Shown piece by piece: positions 20,271-28,777 of a DNA stretch of 64,000 nucleotides; the first letter of the stretch is position 1, and each line of letters begins with the position of its first letter. A program made the translations under genes and the position numbers. The stretch is from Acinetobacter sp. WCHA45. GTDB lineage: Bacteria; Pseudomonadota; Gammaproteobacteria; Pseudomonadales; Moraxellaceae. The notes below the pieces were generated by a model. The model was not told the origin of the DNA, searched no databases, and saw only the letters and a program-made list of their open reading frames with translations. Location of the stretch: positions 1,736,001 to 1,800,000 of the forward strand of contig NZ_CP028561.1 of assembly GCF_002165255.2 (NCBI RefSeq). The letters run 5' to 3'.

Positions 20271-21848
20271 TTAAGCACCACGTTGGAAATTCAATTTAAC
20301 TGTACCAATTTCTGCTTGAGCAGGCAGCGTTTGTGTTGCAGCTTTTGGTGTGACATTTAATTCAATGGTTTGATAAGAATGATCACCATGCTCACGCGAG
20401 GTTTCAATATGGATAATATATTTACCTGCATTCACTATTTTACCCGCTTCGTCTTTACCATCCCAAGCCAACTTATACTGTCCTGGTTGACGTGAAGGTT
20501 TTGCAACAGCATCTAAGTTTGGCATTTGACGACCATATCGACGCCACCAAACATAGTTAGAGTTAATCCACTTCTCATCTTTCCCCCAAACAGCCAGTGT
20601 ACGCACAATCATTTTATTGCTATCTGTAACCCAAACTGACACATAAGGTGCACGGTAGTTGTCTACTGCGATCTTTGGAATATTCACTTCTAACTGAGCT
20701 TGGTAGCCTTTTGGCCAAGCTGTTGCTGCGCCATTCGCCGCAACATGACGCATTAGAGCAGGTTGATTGGCATCTAATAATGATGACCAGCCTGAACTTT
20801 GATAACGTGTGCCGTCAGTTGCAACAAGTTGAGCTTCATAACCGACGAGTTGTTCAATCAGTTGCATCCCTTCATGCGCAGGCATTGCGGTTAATGCTGT
20901 TGCTAAAGCATCTGAATCAGCAGCACATTGTCCAACCACAACACATTGTTCAACGTTTTGAATCGGTTGTCCTGTATGTGGATTTAACAAATGTGATTGA
21001 TCTGCGAACCCACGATAGCCTTGACCACTAAAAGCTACAGCTTGATCTTTCAGGTTGAGTACCTGAGTTGGTGCAACATTATCAAAACGTTCATTTGGGT
21101 CTTGTACACCAACTTTCCAACCCGCTTGTTGAGGTGATTGCCCCCATACACGCATATCGCCACCAATATCAATCAGAATACCTTGTAAATGTGGCACTGC
21201 TTGTTTAGCTGCTAACAAAGCACGGTCAATCACATAGCCTTTAGCGTAAGCATCAGGGGCGATTTTAATAGCTGATGCTGTTTTAATTTGCTTGGTTACA
21301 GGATTCAGTTCAATACTTTGCGTCTGTAACTGTCGAAATAAAGATTCTTGAGTATTGTTATCCAAGCGTTGGACTTGATTGCTATTTTCCCATAATTGGA
21401 TCAATTGCCCCAAACGTGCATCAAAACCGCCACACGTTGCACTGCGCCACTGTTCACAAGCTGCGATAACATCATAAAGCTCAGATGAAGCCGAAATTTG
21501 CTGCTCACGATTTAATTGGCTGATTTCACTATCAGCACGCCAAACAGAAAGAATCTGATCAAGCCTCGCAATTTCTGTTTGAATTGCTTGTAAAGCTTTT
21601 TCTGCATCTTGTTGCTGGGTCGTTGTGACAACAACATCTAAAGATGTGCCTAGCACATGATCTTGATGAAAACGATAACTTGGTAATTGGATTGGCGCGG
21701 ATAATTGATGTGCATCTTTTATATTTATACTTAGTTCATCTGCTTGAGTCGCCGTAAATGGGGACATCAAAACTGTTAACGCAGCCATCAACGGAGATAA
21801 ACGAAAAATTATCTGTATTGGACGAAAAATTTGTTGAGTTGATGACAT
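20271..21848 (-). CDS. ApbE-DUF2271 fusion: FAD:protein FMN transferase with a C-terminal DUF2271 domain
   Basis: A 525-residue exported protein. After a hydrophobic signal segment (about 16-35) comes a full ApbE domain (about 48-345): LGTSLDVVV, SEISQLNRE, GGFDARLGQLIQLW, APDAYAKGYVIDRAL, DIGGDMRVWG, HLLNPHTGQP and ADSDALATALTAM, the residues that bind Mg-FAD and drive covalent FMN transfer to Thr/Ser. A DUF2271 domain follows (about 370-510; APYVSVWVTDSNKMIVRTLA, WWRRYGRQMPNLDA, AGKYIIHIETSREHGDHS). The two domains are usually separate neighbouring genes. First gene of the operon with the PepSY and reductase genes; divergent from the DUF4198 gene. I see no obvious FMN-acceptor motif in the neighbours. 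Confidence 0.88.
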   Translation of the reverse strand: MSSTQQIFRPIQIIFRLSPLMAALTVLMSPFTATQADELSINIKDAHQLSAPIQLPSYRFHQDHVLGTSLDVVVTTTQQQDAEKALQAIQTEIARLDQILSVWRADSEISQLNREQQISASSELYDVIAACEQWRSATCGGFDARLGQLIQLWENSNQVQRLDNNTQESLFRQLQTQSIELNPVTKQIKTASAIKIAPDAYAKGYVIDRALLAAKQAVPHLQGILIDIGGDMRVWGQSPQQAGWKVGVQDPNERFDNVAPTQVLNLKDQAVAFSGQGYRGFADQSHLLNPHTGQPIQNVEQCVVVGQCAADSDALATALTAMPAHEGMQLIEQLVGYEAQLVATDGTRYQSSGWSSLLDANQPALMRHVAANGAATAWPKGYQAQLEVNIPKIAVDNYRAPYVSVWVTDSNKMIVRTLAVWGKDEKWINSNYVWWRRYGRQMPNLDAVAKPSRQPGQYKLAWDGKDEAGKIVNAGKYIIHIETSREHGDHSYQTIELNVTPKAATQTLPAQAEIGTVKLNFQRGA

Positions 21849-22156
21849 ACGGGGATTCCATTTTCCAAGATTTACATAAAATCTACTGGTCGCTCAATTA
21901 AAGTAATGCTCTTCTTCTATCTCAATACTTAACTTAGATTACGATATAATTTGATCAAATTTTTCAATAAAATCAATAATATTAATCTGCATAAAAACTT
22001 AAGTTAAAAGAGAAGAATAACTTTTTAATCATCAACTTAGTTTTTGAACATGACGATTAAAAATTTATCGAAATAATATTGCAATTGATACTCGTTATCA
22101 AGTAGATTGTGGCAAATCTTTTGCATTTTGTATATTTCTCTTTTAAGGAATTTTTC
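21849..22156. promoter_or_regulatory. Divergent control region of the redox/metal cluster
   Basis: 308 AT-rich bases between the ApbE-DUF2271 gene (minus) and the DUF4198 gene (plus). It must hold both promoters. The clearest element is the inverted repeat TTGATA-CTCGT-TATCAA at 22085-22101. Confidence 0.5.
22085..22101. promoter_or_regulatory. Inverted repeat, possible operator (Fur-like half-sites)
   Basis: TTGATA and TATCAA are perfect arms around 5 bases, 55 bases before the DUF4198 start. GATA/TATC half-sites recall Fur boxes, but the spacing differs from the classic 19-base site. Confidence 0.35.
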
Positions 22157-23038
22157 ATGCGTCATTTGATTACGACTGGATTACTCGCGCTGTTACCAAC
22201 CTTGAGTTTTGCTCATACTGCCAGCCCATTTTTACTGCCTGAAGTCTTCGATAGCAAATCTGACAGTGTGAGCTTTCAAAGTGGTATTACAGTAGAAAAA
22301 TTCTTTGTCGCAAGTAGAAATTTTAAAACCAGCTATCAAGTCACAACGCCTGAAGGTAAAACTGAATCTTTCAATGCAGCAGCTGAACTGAAAAAGTTTA
22401 ATATCGCTGAATTCAATTTAACCAATGATGGTACCTATCGCATTCGCACAAAAGAAGCGACTGGTAATCCAACCAAATATGCTCAAGTTGATGGGCGTTG
22501 GTTACGTGTTCGTCCATCACGACCTGCAAATGCTGCACCTATGCAACCTCAAGCAAATGCTGAACAAAAAGCACCTCAGCAAGCAAGCCAACCACCACGT
22601 TTTGTGACAGAGGATCAAATCACGGCTAATGCAAAAACACTTCAAACAACAAACTATTATCTTGCTGAAAGCTTTGTGACAAAAGGCAAACCAAGCCCAA
22701 TTCCACAAGTTGAAAATAAAGGTTTTGAATTTAAGTTTTTAACACACCCAAATGAATTATTTGCTGGTGAATCACTTAAAGCACAAGTTTTAATGGATGG
22801 CAAAGCTGTTCCTAACTTAGAAGTTGATGTTTTTAAAGGTGCGAGCAGCTATCAACCCAATGCTAAACGTGAACAACCGCACGTGAAAACCAATGCAAAA
22901 GGTGAAGTCGAGATTAAATTTAGCGAAGCAGGCATTTATTTAATTACCGCGACTTATCCAGAAGCGAATAGTGACAATACCAAACCACCTGTTGCTCAAA
23001 GCTACACCTATAGCGTTACCGTTGAAGTGACGGAGTAA
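22157..23038 (+). CDS. DUF4198 domain periplasmic protein
   Basis: A 293-residue exported protein. Signal peptide about 1-19 (MRHLITTGLLALLPTLSFAH). Two beta-rich regions, TASPFLLPEVFDSKSDSVSF near the start and NELFAGESLKAQVLMDGKAVPNLEVDVFKGASSY later, match the DUF4198 pattern also seen in NikM-like nickel/cobalt uptake components. A Pro/Gln-rich linker lies around 130-155. AAGGAA lies 6 bases before the ATG at 22157; the longer frame from 22109 lacks this support. It is divergent from the ApbE-DUF2271 operon and probably acts with it in the periplasm. Confidence 0.82.
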   Translation: MRHLITTGLLALLPTLSFAHTASPFLLPEVFDSKSDSVSFQSGITVEKFFVASRNFKTSYQVTTPEGKTESFNAAAELKKFNIAEFNLTNDGTYRIRTKEATGNPTKYAQVDGRWLRVRPSRPANAAPMQPQANAEQKAPQQASQPPRFVTEDQITANAKTLQTTNYYLAESFVTKGKPSPIPQVENKGFEFKFLTHPNELFAGESLKAQVLMDGKAVPNLEVDVFKGASSYQPNAKREQPHVKTNAKGEVEIKFSEAGIYLITATYPEANSDNTKPPVAQSYTYSVTVEVTE

Positions 23039-23136
23039 GCCATTCAGGCACTTACATTTACATTTTTTGTGAGTGCCTTTGATTTTCCTGTCTGATTACA
23101 AGCAATTCAAATTTCTGCTTTGACTGACTTACCAGT

Positions 23137-23469
23137 TTAATGCGAACTTGTTTTAGACAACAAATTCAGGACCAGAACGCCACTCATAATCAATGCAATG
23201 CCAACAATTCCCCAGACATCCAGTTTCTGGTCAAATACAATCCAAGCTACAGTCGTAATGAGGACAATCCCGACACCCGACCATACCGCATAAGCAATAC
23301 CAACGGGAATTGTTTTCAATGTGAGAGATAAACAATAAAATGCAATCATATAACCGAGTACAACAACAATAGATGCCATCGGCTTTGTAAACCCTTCACT
23401 ACTTTTTAAAGCAGAAGTAGCAATCACTTCAGCAACAATTGCGATAAATAAAATGAGCCAATTCTTCAT
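23137..23469 (-). CDS. Small multidrug resistance (SMR) family efflux transporter
   Basis: A 110-residue, four-helix inner-membrane protein that exports cationic compounds in exchange for protons as a dimer. The essential Glu is in helix 1 ([19 protein letters not shown], about residue 14). [19 protein letters not shown] is the family signature of helix 3. It resembles EmrE and Acinetobacter AbeS but differs from AbeS enough that I do not assign that name. It lies downstream of mnmG on the same strand, separated by a strong terminator, so it has its own promoter. Confidence 0.9.
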   Translation of the reverse strand: MKNWLILFIAIVAEVIATSALKSSEGFTKPMASIVVVLGYMIAFYCLSLTLKTIPVGIAYAVWSGVGIVLITTVAWIVFDQKLDVWGIVGIALIMSGVLVLNLLSKTSSH

Positions 23470-23509
23470 TCAATTTCCCATAGATAAATGGTTAAGCACA
23501 AAATTAAAA

Positions 23510-23542
23510 AAAAATACCCTCTTATAAAAAGAGGGTATTTTT
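23510..23542. terminator. Bidirectional terminator after mnmG
   Basis: Perfect 14-bp arms (AAAAATACCCTCTT and complement) around a 5-base loop, T-rich on both strands. Main role: ending the mnmG transcript, 23 bases past its stop. Confidence 0.88.
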
Positions 23543-23564
23543 AACACGTAACTTTATACAAGAA

Positions 23565-25445
23565 TTATGCTGATTTCTTCGCCATATTGTTTTTACGAAT
23601 GGTGATCATCAATAATTGTACTGCTGCGGGAGTCACACCTGGGATACGACTCGCTTGTGCCAAAGTTTCTGGACGAACTGTTTTTAACTTCAAGGTGATT
23701 TCACGTGACAAACCTGAAATCCCCTCATATTCAAAATCAGCAGGAATTCGGGTTTCTTCTAGACGTTTCAATTGTGCAACATCTTCATGTTGACGGTTGA
23801 TATAACCTTCGTATTTCACCGCAATTTCGATTTGCTCACCCACTTGCTCTGAAACTTCAGAACCCGTTAATTCTGCAATTTGACTGAAATTGATATTTGG
23901 ACGTTTCAATAAATCAATCGCACTACATTCTTTACTAAGATCAGCACCCGTCATTTCAACGAATTTTTTACCCATTGGATTGTTTGGCGCAGCCCATAAA
24001 TGTTGTAAACGAGAAGTTTCGCGCTCAACTGCTTCCATTTTTTCGCTATATGCAGCCCAACGCTCATCATCCACTAAGCCAAGCTCACGACCAATAGAGG
24101 TTAAACGCTGATCGGCATTATCCTCACGCAACATCAAACGATATTCAGCACGAGAAGTAAACATACGGTACGGTTCTTTGGTTCCCAATGTAATCAGGTC
24201 ATCAACCAATACGCCCATATAAGCTTGATCACGTTTTGGTGTCCACTCTTCTTGTTCCCACGCACGGCGTGCAGCGTTTAAGCCTGCAAGCAAGCCCTGT
24301 GCACCCGCTTCTTCATAACCTGTCGTACCGTTGATTTGACCCGCAAAGTACAGATTTTGAATCGCTTTGGTTTCAAGTGTAAATTTCAATGCTTGTGGAT
24401 TGAAATAGTCATATTCAATCGCATAGCCCGGACGCAAGATATGCGCATTTTCCATACCACGGATCGAACGAACTAAATTGAACTGTACGTCAAATGGTAA
24501 AGAAGTCGAAATTCCGTTTGGATAAAGTTCATGGGTATCCAAGCCTTCTGGCTCCAAGAACACTTGATGTGAATCTTTATCAGCAAAACGGTGAATTTTA
24601 TCTTCAATTGATGGACAATAACGTGGGCCTACGCCTTCAATTACACCCGTATACATAGGTGAACGATCTAGACCACCACGAATAATTTCATGGGTTTTTT
24701 CACTGGTGTGGGTAATATAGCAATTCACCTGTTCAGGATGCATAGATGCATCACCCATAAATGACATTACAGGCGATGGGAAATCACCTGGCTGCGGCGT
24801 CATAACAGAGAAATCAACTGTACGGGCATCAATACGCGGTGGTGTACCTGTTTTTAAACGGCCTACTGGCAATTTAAGTTCACGCAAACGATGAGCTAAT
24901 GCAATTGACGGTGGATCGCCCGCACGACCACCACTTGAGTTTTGTAGACCAACGTGGATCACACCGCCCAAGAAAGTACCTGTCGTCAATACCACAGTTT
25001 TGGTATCAAAACGGATGCCCATTTGGGTTACAACGCCTTTAACGGTATCGCCTTCAACAATCAAATCATCCGCAGCTTGTTGGAAAATATCTAGATTCGC
25101 TTGATTTTCTAAAGTATCACGAATTGCAGCTTTATAACGAACACGGTCAGCCTGTGCACGTGTTGCACGAACAGCCGCACCTTTACGTGAATTGAGAATA
25201 CGGAACTGAATACCACCTTTATCCGCAGCAAGTGCCATTGCACCACCGAGTGCATCAATCTCGCGGACAAGGTGTGATTTACCAATACCACCGATTGCAG
25301 GGTTACAGCTCATCTGCCCCAAAGTTTCAATATTATGCGTCAACAATAATGTTTGTCTTCCCATACGAGCAGCAGCAAGCGCCGCTTCCGTACCAGCGTG
25401 ACCGCCACCAATTACGATAACGTCGTAAACTTTAGGATAGTGCAT
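23565..25445 (-). CDS. mnmG: tRNA uridine-5-carboxymethylaminomethyl modification enzyme MnmG (GidA)
   Basis: A 626-residue FAD protein that, with MnmE, uses methylene-tetrahydrofolate to build the cmnm5U or nm5U base at the wobble position of several tRNAs. It shows the FAD-binding start ([20 protein letters not shown]), the family block [42 protein letters not shown], and [19 protein letters not shown]. The length fits the 620-630 typical of the family. Monocistronic: a promoter lies upstream at 25479-25509 and a terminator downstream. Confidence 0.97.
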   Translation of the reverse strand: MHYPKVYDVIVIGGGHAGTEAALAAARMGRQTLLLTHNIETLGQMSCNPAIGGIGKSHLVREIDALGGAMALAADKGGIQFRILNSRKGAAVRATRAQADRVRYKAAIRDTLENQANLDIFQQAADDLIVEGDTVKGVVTQMGIRFDTKTVVLTTGTFLGGVIHVGLQNSSGGRAGDPPSIALAHRLRELKLPVGRLKTGTPPRIDARTVDFSVMTPQPGDFPSPVMSFMGDASMHPEQVNCYITHTSEKTHEIIRGGLDRSPMYTGVIEGVGPRYCPSIEDKIHRFADKDSHQVFLEPEGLDTHELYPNGISTSLPFDVQFNLVRSIRGMENAHILRPGYAIEYDYFNPQALKFTLETKAIQNLYFAGQINGTTGYEEAGAQGLLAGLNAARRAWEQEEWTPKRDQAYMGVLVDDLITLGTKEPYRMFTSRAEYRLMLREDNADQRLTSIGRELGLVDDERWAAYSEKMEAVERETSRLQHLWAAPNNPMGKKFVEMTGADLSKECSAIDLLKRPNINFSQIAELTGSEVSEQVGEQIEIAVKYEGYINRQHEDVAQLKRLEETRIPADFEYEGISGLSREITLKLKTVRPETLAQASRIPGVTPAAVQLLMITIRKNNMAKKSA

Positions 25446-25478
25446 AGTGGTAAATGTCTATTCAAAAAATGACAGAGT

Positions 25479-25509
25479 ATTATACAGGACTTTTCTATTA
25501 AGTTGACAA
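25479..25509 (-). promoter_or_regulatory. Probable sigma-70 promoter of mnmG
   Basis: On the minus strand TTGTCA (25509-25504) and a perfect TATAAT (25484-25479) are 19 bases apart, with TG touching the -10 element. Transcription would start about 28 bases before the mnmG ATG. Confidence 0.5.
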
Positions 25510-25696
25510 AAACTGTCGATATTCTTGCCATCCGCAAGGACTTGATATCGCTGTTGAATACACAAAAAGAAACGTTATGTTGCATTTTCATCGCACTTTT
25601 AACACATCGCCCCATAATTCTTAACCTGATCACCACTGTTTTATTTGATGAATTTCTTATTCTAAAACATGCATAACAAATACTTAGGACAATGAT

Positions 25697-26074
25697 ATGA
25701 ACACAAAGCTTATACTTTCATCACTGATTTGTGGTCTGTGTTTTACCGTTGCAGCCCAGGCGAATGCCAAAACCACTCAAGACCCACAAACACAGAAGTA
25801 TCAACAGGTGTGTAAAGGCAAAAAACAGGGTGATGCCGTTTCATTTGCCTATAAAGGTGTGGTTTTTAACGGTGTTTGTGAAAATAATGATGCTGGCAAA
25901 CTCTCATTTCAGCCCCCTGCTCCACCAGCAGGCACAACACCTGAAACCCAGAGCCGCATGTCGCAAACCCAGTCCGCGCCTCGCCCTGCCAGTGCTCCTA
26001 TGCCTGTAGATGTACCTCCAATGCAATCAGCACCACCTATTGCAGATTCAGATGTTGAACAAACAGCCCCTTAA
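25697..26074 (+). CDS. Exported Pro-rich protein, unknown function
   Basis: A 125-residue protein with a signal peptide (about 1-24, ends AAQANA) and a mature part with two Cys (QVCKGKK and NGVCEN) flanking a short beta-like stretch, which could form a disulphide loop. The C-terminal half is a low-complexity Pro/Ala/Gln/Ser tail (PPAPPAGTTPETQ). The ATG at 25697 lies just after GGACAATGAT. No family recognised. A terminator follows directly. Confidence 0.7.
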   Translation: MNTKLILSSLICGLCFTVAAQANAKTTQDPQTQKYQQVCKGKKQGDAVSFAYKGVVFNGVCENNDAGKLSFQPPAPPAGTTPETQSRMSQTQSAPRPASAPMPVDVPPMQSAPPIADSDVEQTAP

Positions 26075-26089
26075 TTAAAGCACTGGATT

Positions 26090-26116
26090 AAAGGATACCG
26101 ATTTCAGGTATCCTTT
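26090..26116 (+). terminator. Terminator after the Pro-rich protein gene
   Basis: AAAGGATACC and GGTATCCTTT form a perfect 10-bp stem with a 7-base loop; the T-run is short. Confidence 0.65.
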
Positions 26117-26266
26117 AATAAGCTAAAAATATAAAAAACACCATAAAATAGATAGAATTGACCACAACATATTTCATCTTAAAATTGTAATCTGTTTACT
26201 TTATAATCCCTTTAACGGGTGCTAATCCATTACAATAACTGCAAATACATTAATTTAGGTTTTCCT

Positions 26267-27172
26267 GTGAACTGGCTACAAATTCATATTACTGTTGATC
26301 AACATCAAGTTGAACTTACCGAAACCCTGTTACTCTCTTTGGGAGCGGTCAGCGTAACGCTGGATGATGCAGAAGATCAGGCATTGCTTGAGCCTTTACC
26401 AGGAGAAACTCCGCTCTGGAATAAAGTTATTGTAACGGGTATTTATCAACAGGAAGAAGATGATCCAATTGATGTGGATACTCTGGAGGCTTTTCTCAGG
26501 GCTCAGCTTCCAGATGTGCCAATGCGCCATGAATATCTGGAGAATCAGGTATGGGAACGTGCCTGGATGGATTATTACGAACCAATCCAAATTGGCGAGA
26601 AATATTGGATCGTACCTGAGTGGTTAGAACCACCTGAAGCTGATGCAACAAATATTAAACTTGATCCAGGTCTTGCTTTTGGTACAGGTAACCATGCAAG
26701 CACTTTCTTGTGCCTACAGTGGTTGGGTAAAACCGACGTAAAAGATAAAATCGTCATTGACTATGGCTGTGGTTCGGGCATTTTAGGCGTTGCAGCTTTA
26801 TTGCTTGGTGCTAAAAAAGTTTATGCCACTGATATCGATCCTCAAGCAGTATTGGCTACAAAACAAAATGCAGAATTAAATGGTGTACTTGAGCGTCTTT
26901 ATGTAGGATTACCTGAAGAGTTTGAGCAAGAATTCAAACAACAACAAGCGGATATACTTGTCGCGAATATTTTAGCGGCACCGCTCATGGCACTTGCGCC
27001 TGAATTCTCAACTTTATTGAAAAATGAGGGTGAATTCGCACTTGCTGGTGTAATCGAAGAGCAAGTTGCTGATGTTTCTAGTGTTTATTCTGAATTTTTT
27101 GATATATTACAGATCGAAAAACGTGAAGAGAACTGGTGTCGCATCTCAGGAAAACGTAAAACAACAATTTGA
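26267..27172 (+). CDS. prmA: Ribosomal protein L11 methyltransferase
   Basis: A 301-residue SAM-dependent methyltransferase that modifies several amino groups of ribosomal protein L11. The N-terminal L11-recognition domain (about 1-60) starts [15 protein letters not shown]. The SAM-binding part has [34 protein letters not shown] (motif I), DIDPQA and the NPPY-like VANILA. The start is GTG at 26267 with AGG 7 bases upstream. The frame from 26219 adds 16 residues not typical of the family. It lies 14 bases before the DUF3426 gene, so the two are co-transcribed. Confidence 0.94.
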   Translation: MNWLQIHITVDQHQVELTETLLLSLGAVSVTLDDAEDQALLEPLPGETPLWNKVIVTGIYQQEEDDPIDVDTLEAFLRAQLPDVPMRHEYLENQVWERAWMDYYEPIQIGEKYWIVPEWLEPPEADATNIKLDPGLAFGTGNHASTFLCLQWLGKTDVKDKIVIDYGCGSGILGVAALLLGAKKVYATDIDPQAVLATKQNAELNGVLERLYVGLPEEFEQEFKQQQADILVANILAAPLMALAPEFSTLLKNEGEFALAGVIEEQVADVSSVYSEFFDILQIEKREENWCRISGKRKTTI

Positions 27173-27186
27173 GAAATTTGTTCCTT

Positions 27187-28050
27187 ATGAGTGAAAAACA
27201 AACCCGCTGCCCTAAATGCTCAACCGTGTATAAAGTAACCCTTTCACAACTTAGCGTTGCACAGGGCATGGTTTGTTGCCCAAAATGTATCATTAATTTT
27301 AATGCATTAACGAATCTAATCGATTCTGAAACGGCTGACACGACCTTAACACCACCAAATCGTTCATTATTTTCTTCGATTCAACCCGATAGTTCTTTTG
27401 CTGAGAAGCAAATGCAAATTTTGAGTATTTTTGATCAGAAAATTGAAAACTCAAATATTGATTTATTGACTTATTTAAATAATTTAAATTACTTTAATAC
27501 TGAACCTGTTACGGCATTGCCTAATTTGAACTTATCAGAAGATAACTTATTAATCGACCATGAACAAAATCATAAACAACATGGCTGGCTTTATTACACG
27601 TTGTGGGGATTAGGCAATATTGCATTAATTCTAGTTTTTGCTTTTCAGATTTTATGGTTCAATCCAAAACTCATGCATGATAGTCCAGCATTGAATCACA
27701 TCTTTAACTATGCTTGCAGTGTAGTAACGTGCAAAATAAAGAATGAACAATATAAATTTCTTAGTTTTGAAAAAGTAAAAATTAAACGTGTAGGAAAAGA
27801 TGAAACAAGCTTCACGGGTGTATTAGTAAACCGTCACAAAGATAGTCTTGTGATCCCCTCTATTAAAGTGATTCTAAAAGAAAATGGAGAAGTCATCACC
27901 GATATCACGCTAAAGCCACAGGATTATTTAGTGGATAGTTTAAAAAGCATCCAACGAATCCCAACGAATAGCCCTTTTAGATTCGAATTTATAGTGCCAA
28001 AGAGTAAAAATAGCTTCGATGATTATAGTTTAGAAATTGTACAGCCTTAA
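27187..28050 (+). CDS. Zinc-ribbon (MJ0042-type) DUF3426 membrane protein
   Basis: A 287-residue protein. An N-terminal zinc ribbon with two CxxC motifs (RCPKCSTVY and CCPKC), a low-complexity linker, one transmembrane helix (about 139-160, LGNIALILVFAFQILWF), then a DUF3426 extracytoplasmic domain (IKRVGKDETSFTGVLVNR, VIPSIKVILKENGEVI, and late FEFIVPK). The ATG at 27187 is chosen over the TTG at 27169, which would overlap prmA. Position after prmA and before fis is conserved in many gammaproteobacteria; dusB, often placed between, is absent here. Function unknown. Confidence 0.82.
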   Translation: MSEKQTRCPKCSTVYKVTLSQLSVAQGMVCCPKCIINFNALTNLIDSETADTTLTPPNRSLFSSIQPDSSFAEKQMQILSIFDQKIENSNIDLLTYLNNLNYFNTEPVTALPNLNLSEDNLLIDHEQNHKQHGWLYYTLWGLGNIALILVFAFQILWFNPKLMHDSPALNHIFNYACSVVTCKIKNEQYKFLSFEKVKIKRVGKDETSFTGVLVNRHKDSLVIPSIKVILKENGEVITDITLKPQDYLVDSLKSIQRIPTNSPFRFEFIVPKSKNSFDDYSLEIVQP

Positions 28051-28094
28051 AAGCGTAGAAAAATGACAAAAAAATAAAAAAAAGTGCAGTTAAT

Positions 28095-28125
28095 TTGCTC
28101 ACTTTTTCGCAGACAGTGGTATGAT
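28095..28125 (+). promoter_or_regulatory. Extended -10 promoter upstream of fis
   Basis: TATGAT at 28120-28125 preceded by TGG gives an extended -10 element; TTGCTC at 28095-28100 is a weak -35 with a long 19-base spacer. Transcription would start near 28132, about 290 bases upstream of fis. Confidence 0.6.
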
Positions 28126-28131
28126 ACGCGC

Positions 28132-28234
28132 CACGAATGCTTAACCCACTTACTCCTCGTTATTTATAGACAATAAAATCGTTAAACGAACTGTGCTTCT
28201 AACACATAAGCGCATTGTTGGTTTTTTTGTTTTT
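28132..28234 (+). ncRNA. Candidate small RNA or attenuated leader upstream of fis
   Basis: A promoter at 28095-28125 is followed about 60 bases later by TGTGCTT (28192-28198) pairing with AAGCGCA (28208-28214), 7 bp with one G-T pair, and then by a 13-base T-rich tract interrupted once by G (28222-28234). This has the form of a roughly 100-base transcript ending at an intrinsic terminator. No ORF with a ribosome site is seen. It may be a free-standing sRNA or a prematurely ended fis leader. Confidence 0.45.
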
Positions 28235-28245
28235 AAAAGTAGGCT

Positions 28246-28358
28246 GTAACAAATATTTAACTATTGTTACGCTTATTTTTTACACAAATCGAGGATTTGT
28301 GGCAAGCTAATAGTCCCTTTGTTTTAGAGTCACTGTTTTAGGATCTAAAACAGGACTC
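28246..28358 (+). promoter_or_regulatory. Array of three hairpins in the fis 5' region
   Basis: Three stems in a row: GTAACAA with TTGTTAC (28246-28270), ACAAATC with GATTTGT (about 28284-28300), and a long one at 28327-28358 with GAGTC/GACTC outside and CTGTTTTAG/CTAAAACAG inside around a GAT loop, one A bulged. None has a T-run. The last ends about 68 bases before the fis ATG. Confidence 0.5.
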
Positions 28359-28425
28359 AGTAATTTAGACCACATTTACATATCACTTTATCCAAGTGGT
28401 ATTTTGATTTTTCGGATTAACACGC

Positions 28426-28695
28426 ATGAATAGCAAATCTCCTATTTTTACGGCTCAATCTGATGTCGCTCTGCGCATCCATGTAGATCGCGCAGTTCGT
28501 CATTATTTTGCACAATTGCAAGGTGAGCAACCATCTCAAGTTTATGACATGGTTTTAGCAGAAATGGAGAAACCTCTTTTATCTGTGGTCTTAGAATACA
28601 CTCGTGGCAATCAAACGCGCGCTGCTGAGATTTTAGGCCTTAACCGCGGAACTTTACGTAAAAAGTTAAAAGCTCACGGTTTAATGAGTGAATAA
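28426..28695 (+). CDS. fis: Nucleoid-associated protein Fis
   Basis: An 89-residue homodimeric DNA-binding and bending protein that activates stable-RNA promoters and shapes the nucleoid in fast growth. The C-terminal half has the family helix-turn-helix ([29 protein letters not shown]) almost unchanged; the preceding helix [10 protein letters not shown] makes the dimer. The N-terminal arm is short, as in other members. Unlike E. coli, it is not in an operon with dusB but has its own long structured leader, followed by a strong terminator before purH. Confidence 0.95.
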   Translation: MNSKSPIFTAQSDVALRIHVDRAVRHYFAQLQGEQPSQVYDMVLAEMEKPLLSVVLEYTRGNQTRAAEILGLNRGTLRKKLKAHGLMSE

Positions 28696-28701
28696 TTGAT
28701 A

Positions 28702-28732
28702 AAATGCTCACGTTCTCGTGGGCATTTTTTTT
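28702..28732 (+). terminator. Terminator after fis
   Basis: AATGCTCACG pairs with CGTGGGCATT (10 bp, one G-T) around a TTCT loop, followed by eight T. Confidence 0.9.
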
Positions 28733-28777
28733 GCCTTTTATTTTTAATCTGTAGACTTCAAACTGTTGACTAAAATC

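Noticed and set aside
23137..23469. Naming the SMR pump AbeS
   Set aside because: The family is certain, but the N-terminal and C-terminal parts differ from AbeS as I recall it. A specific name would need a search.
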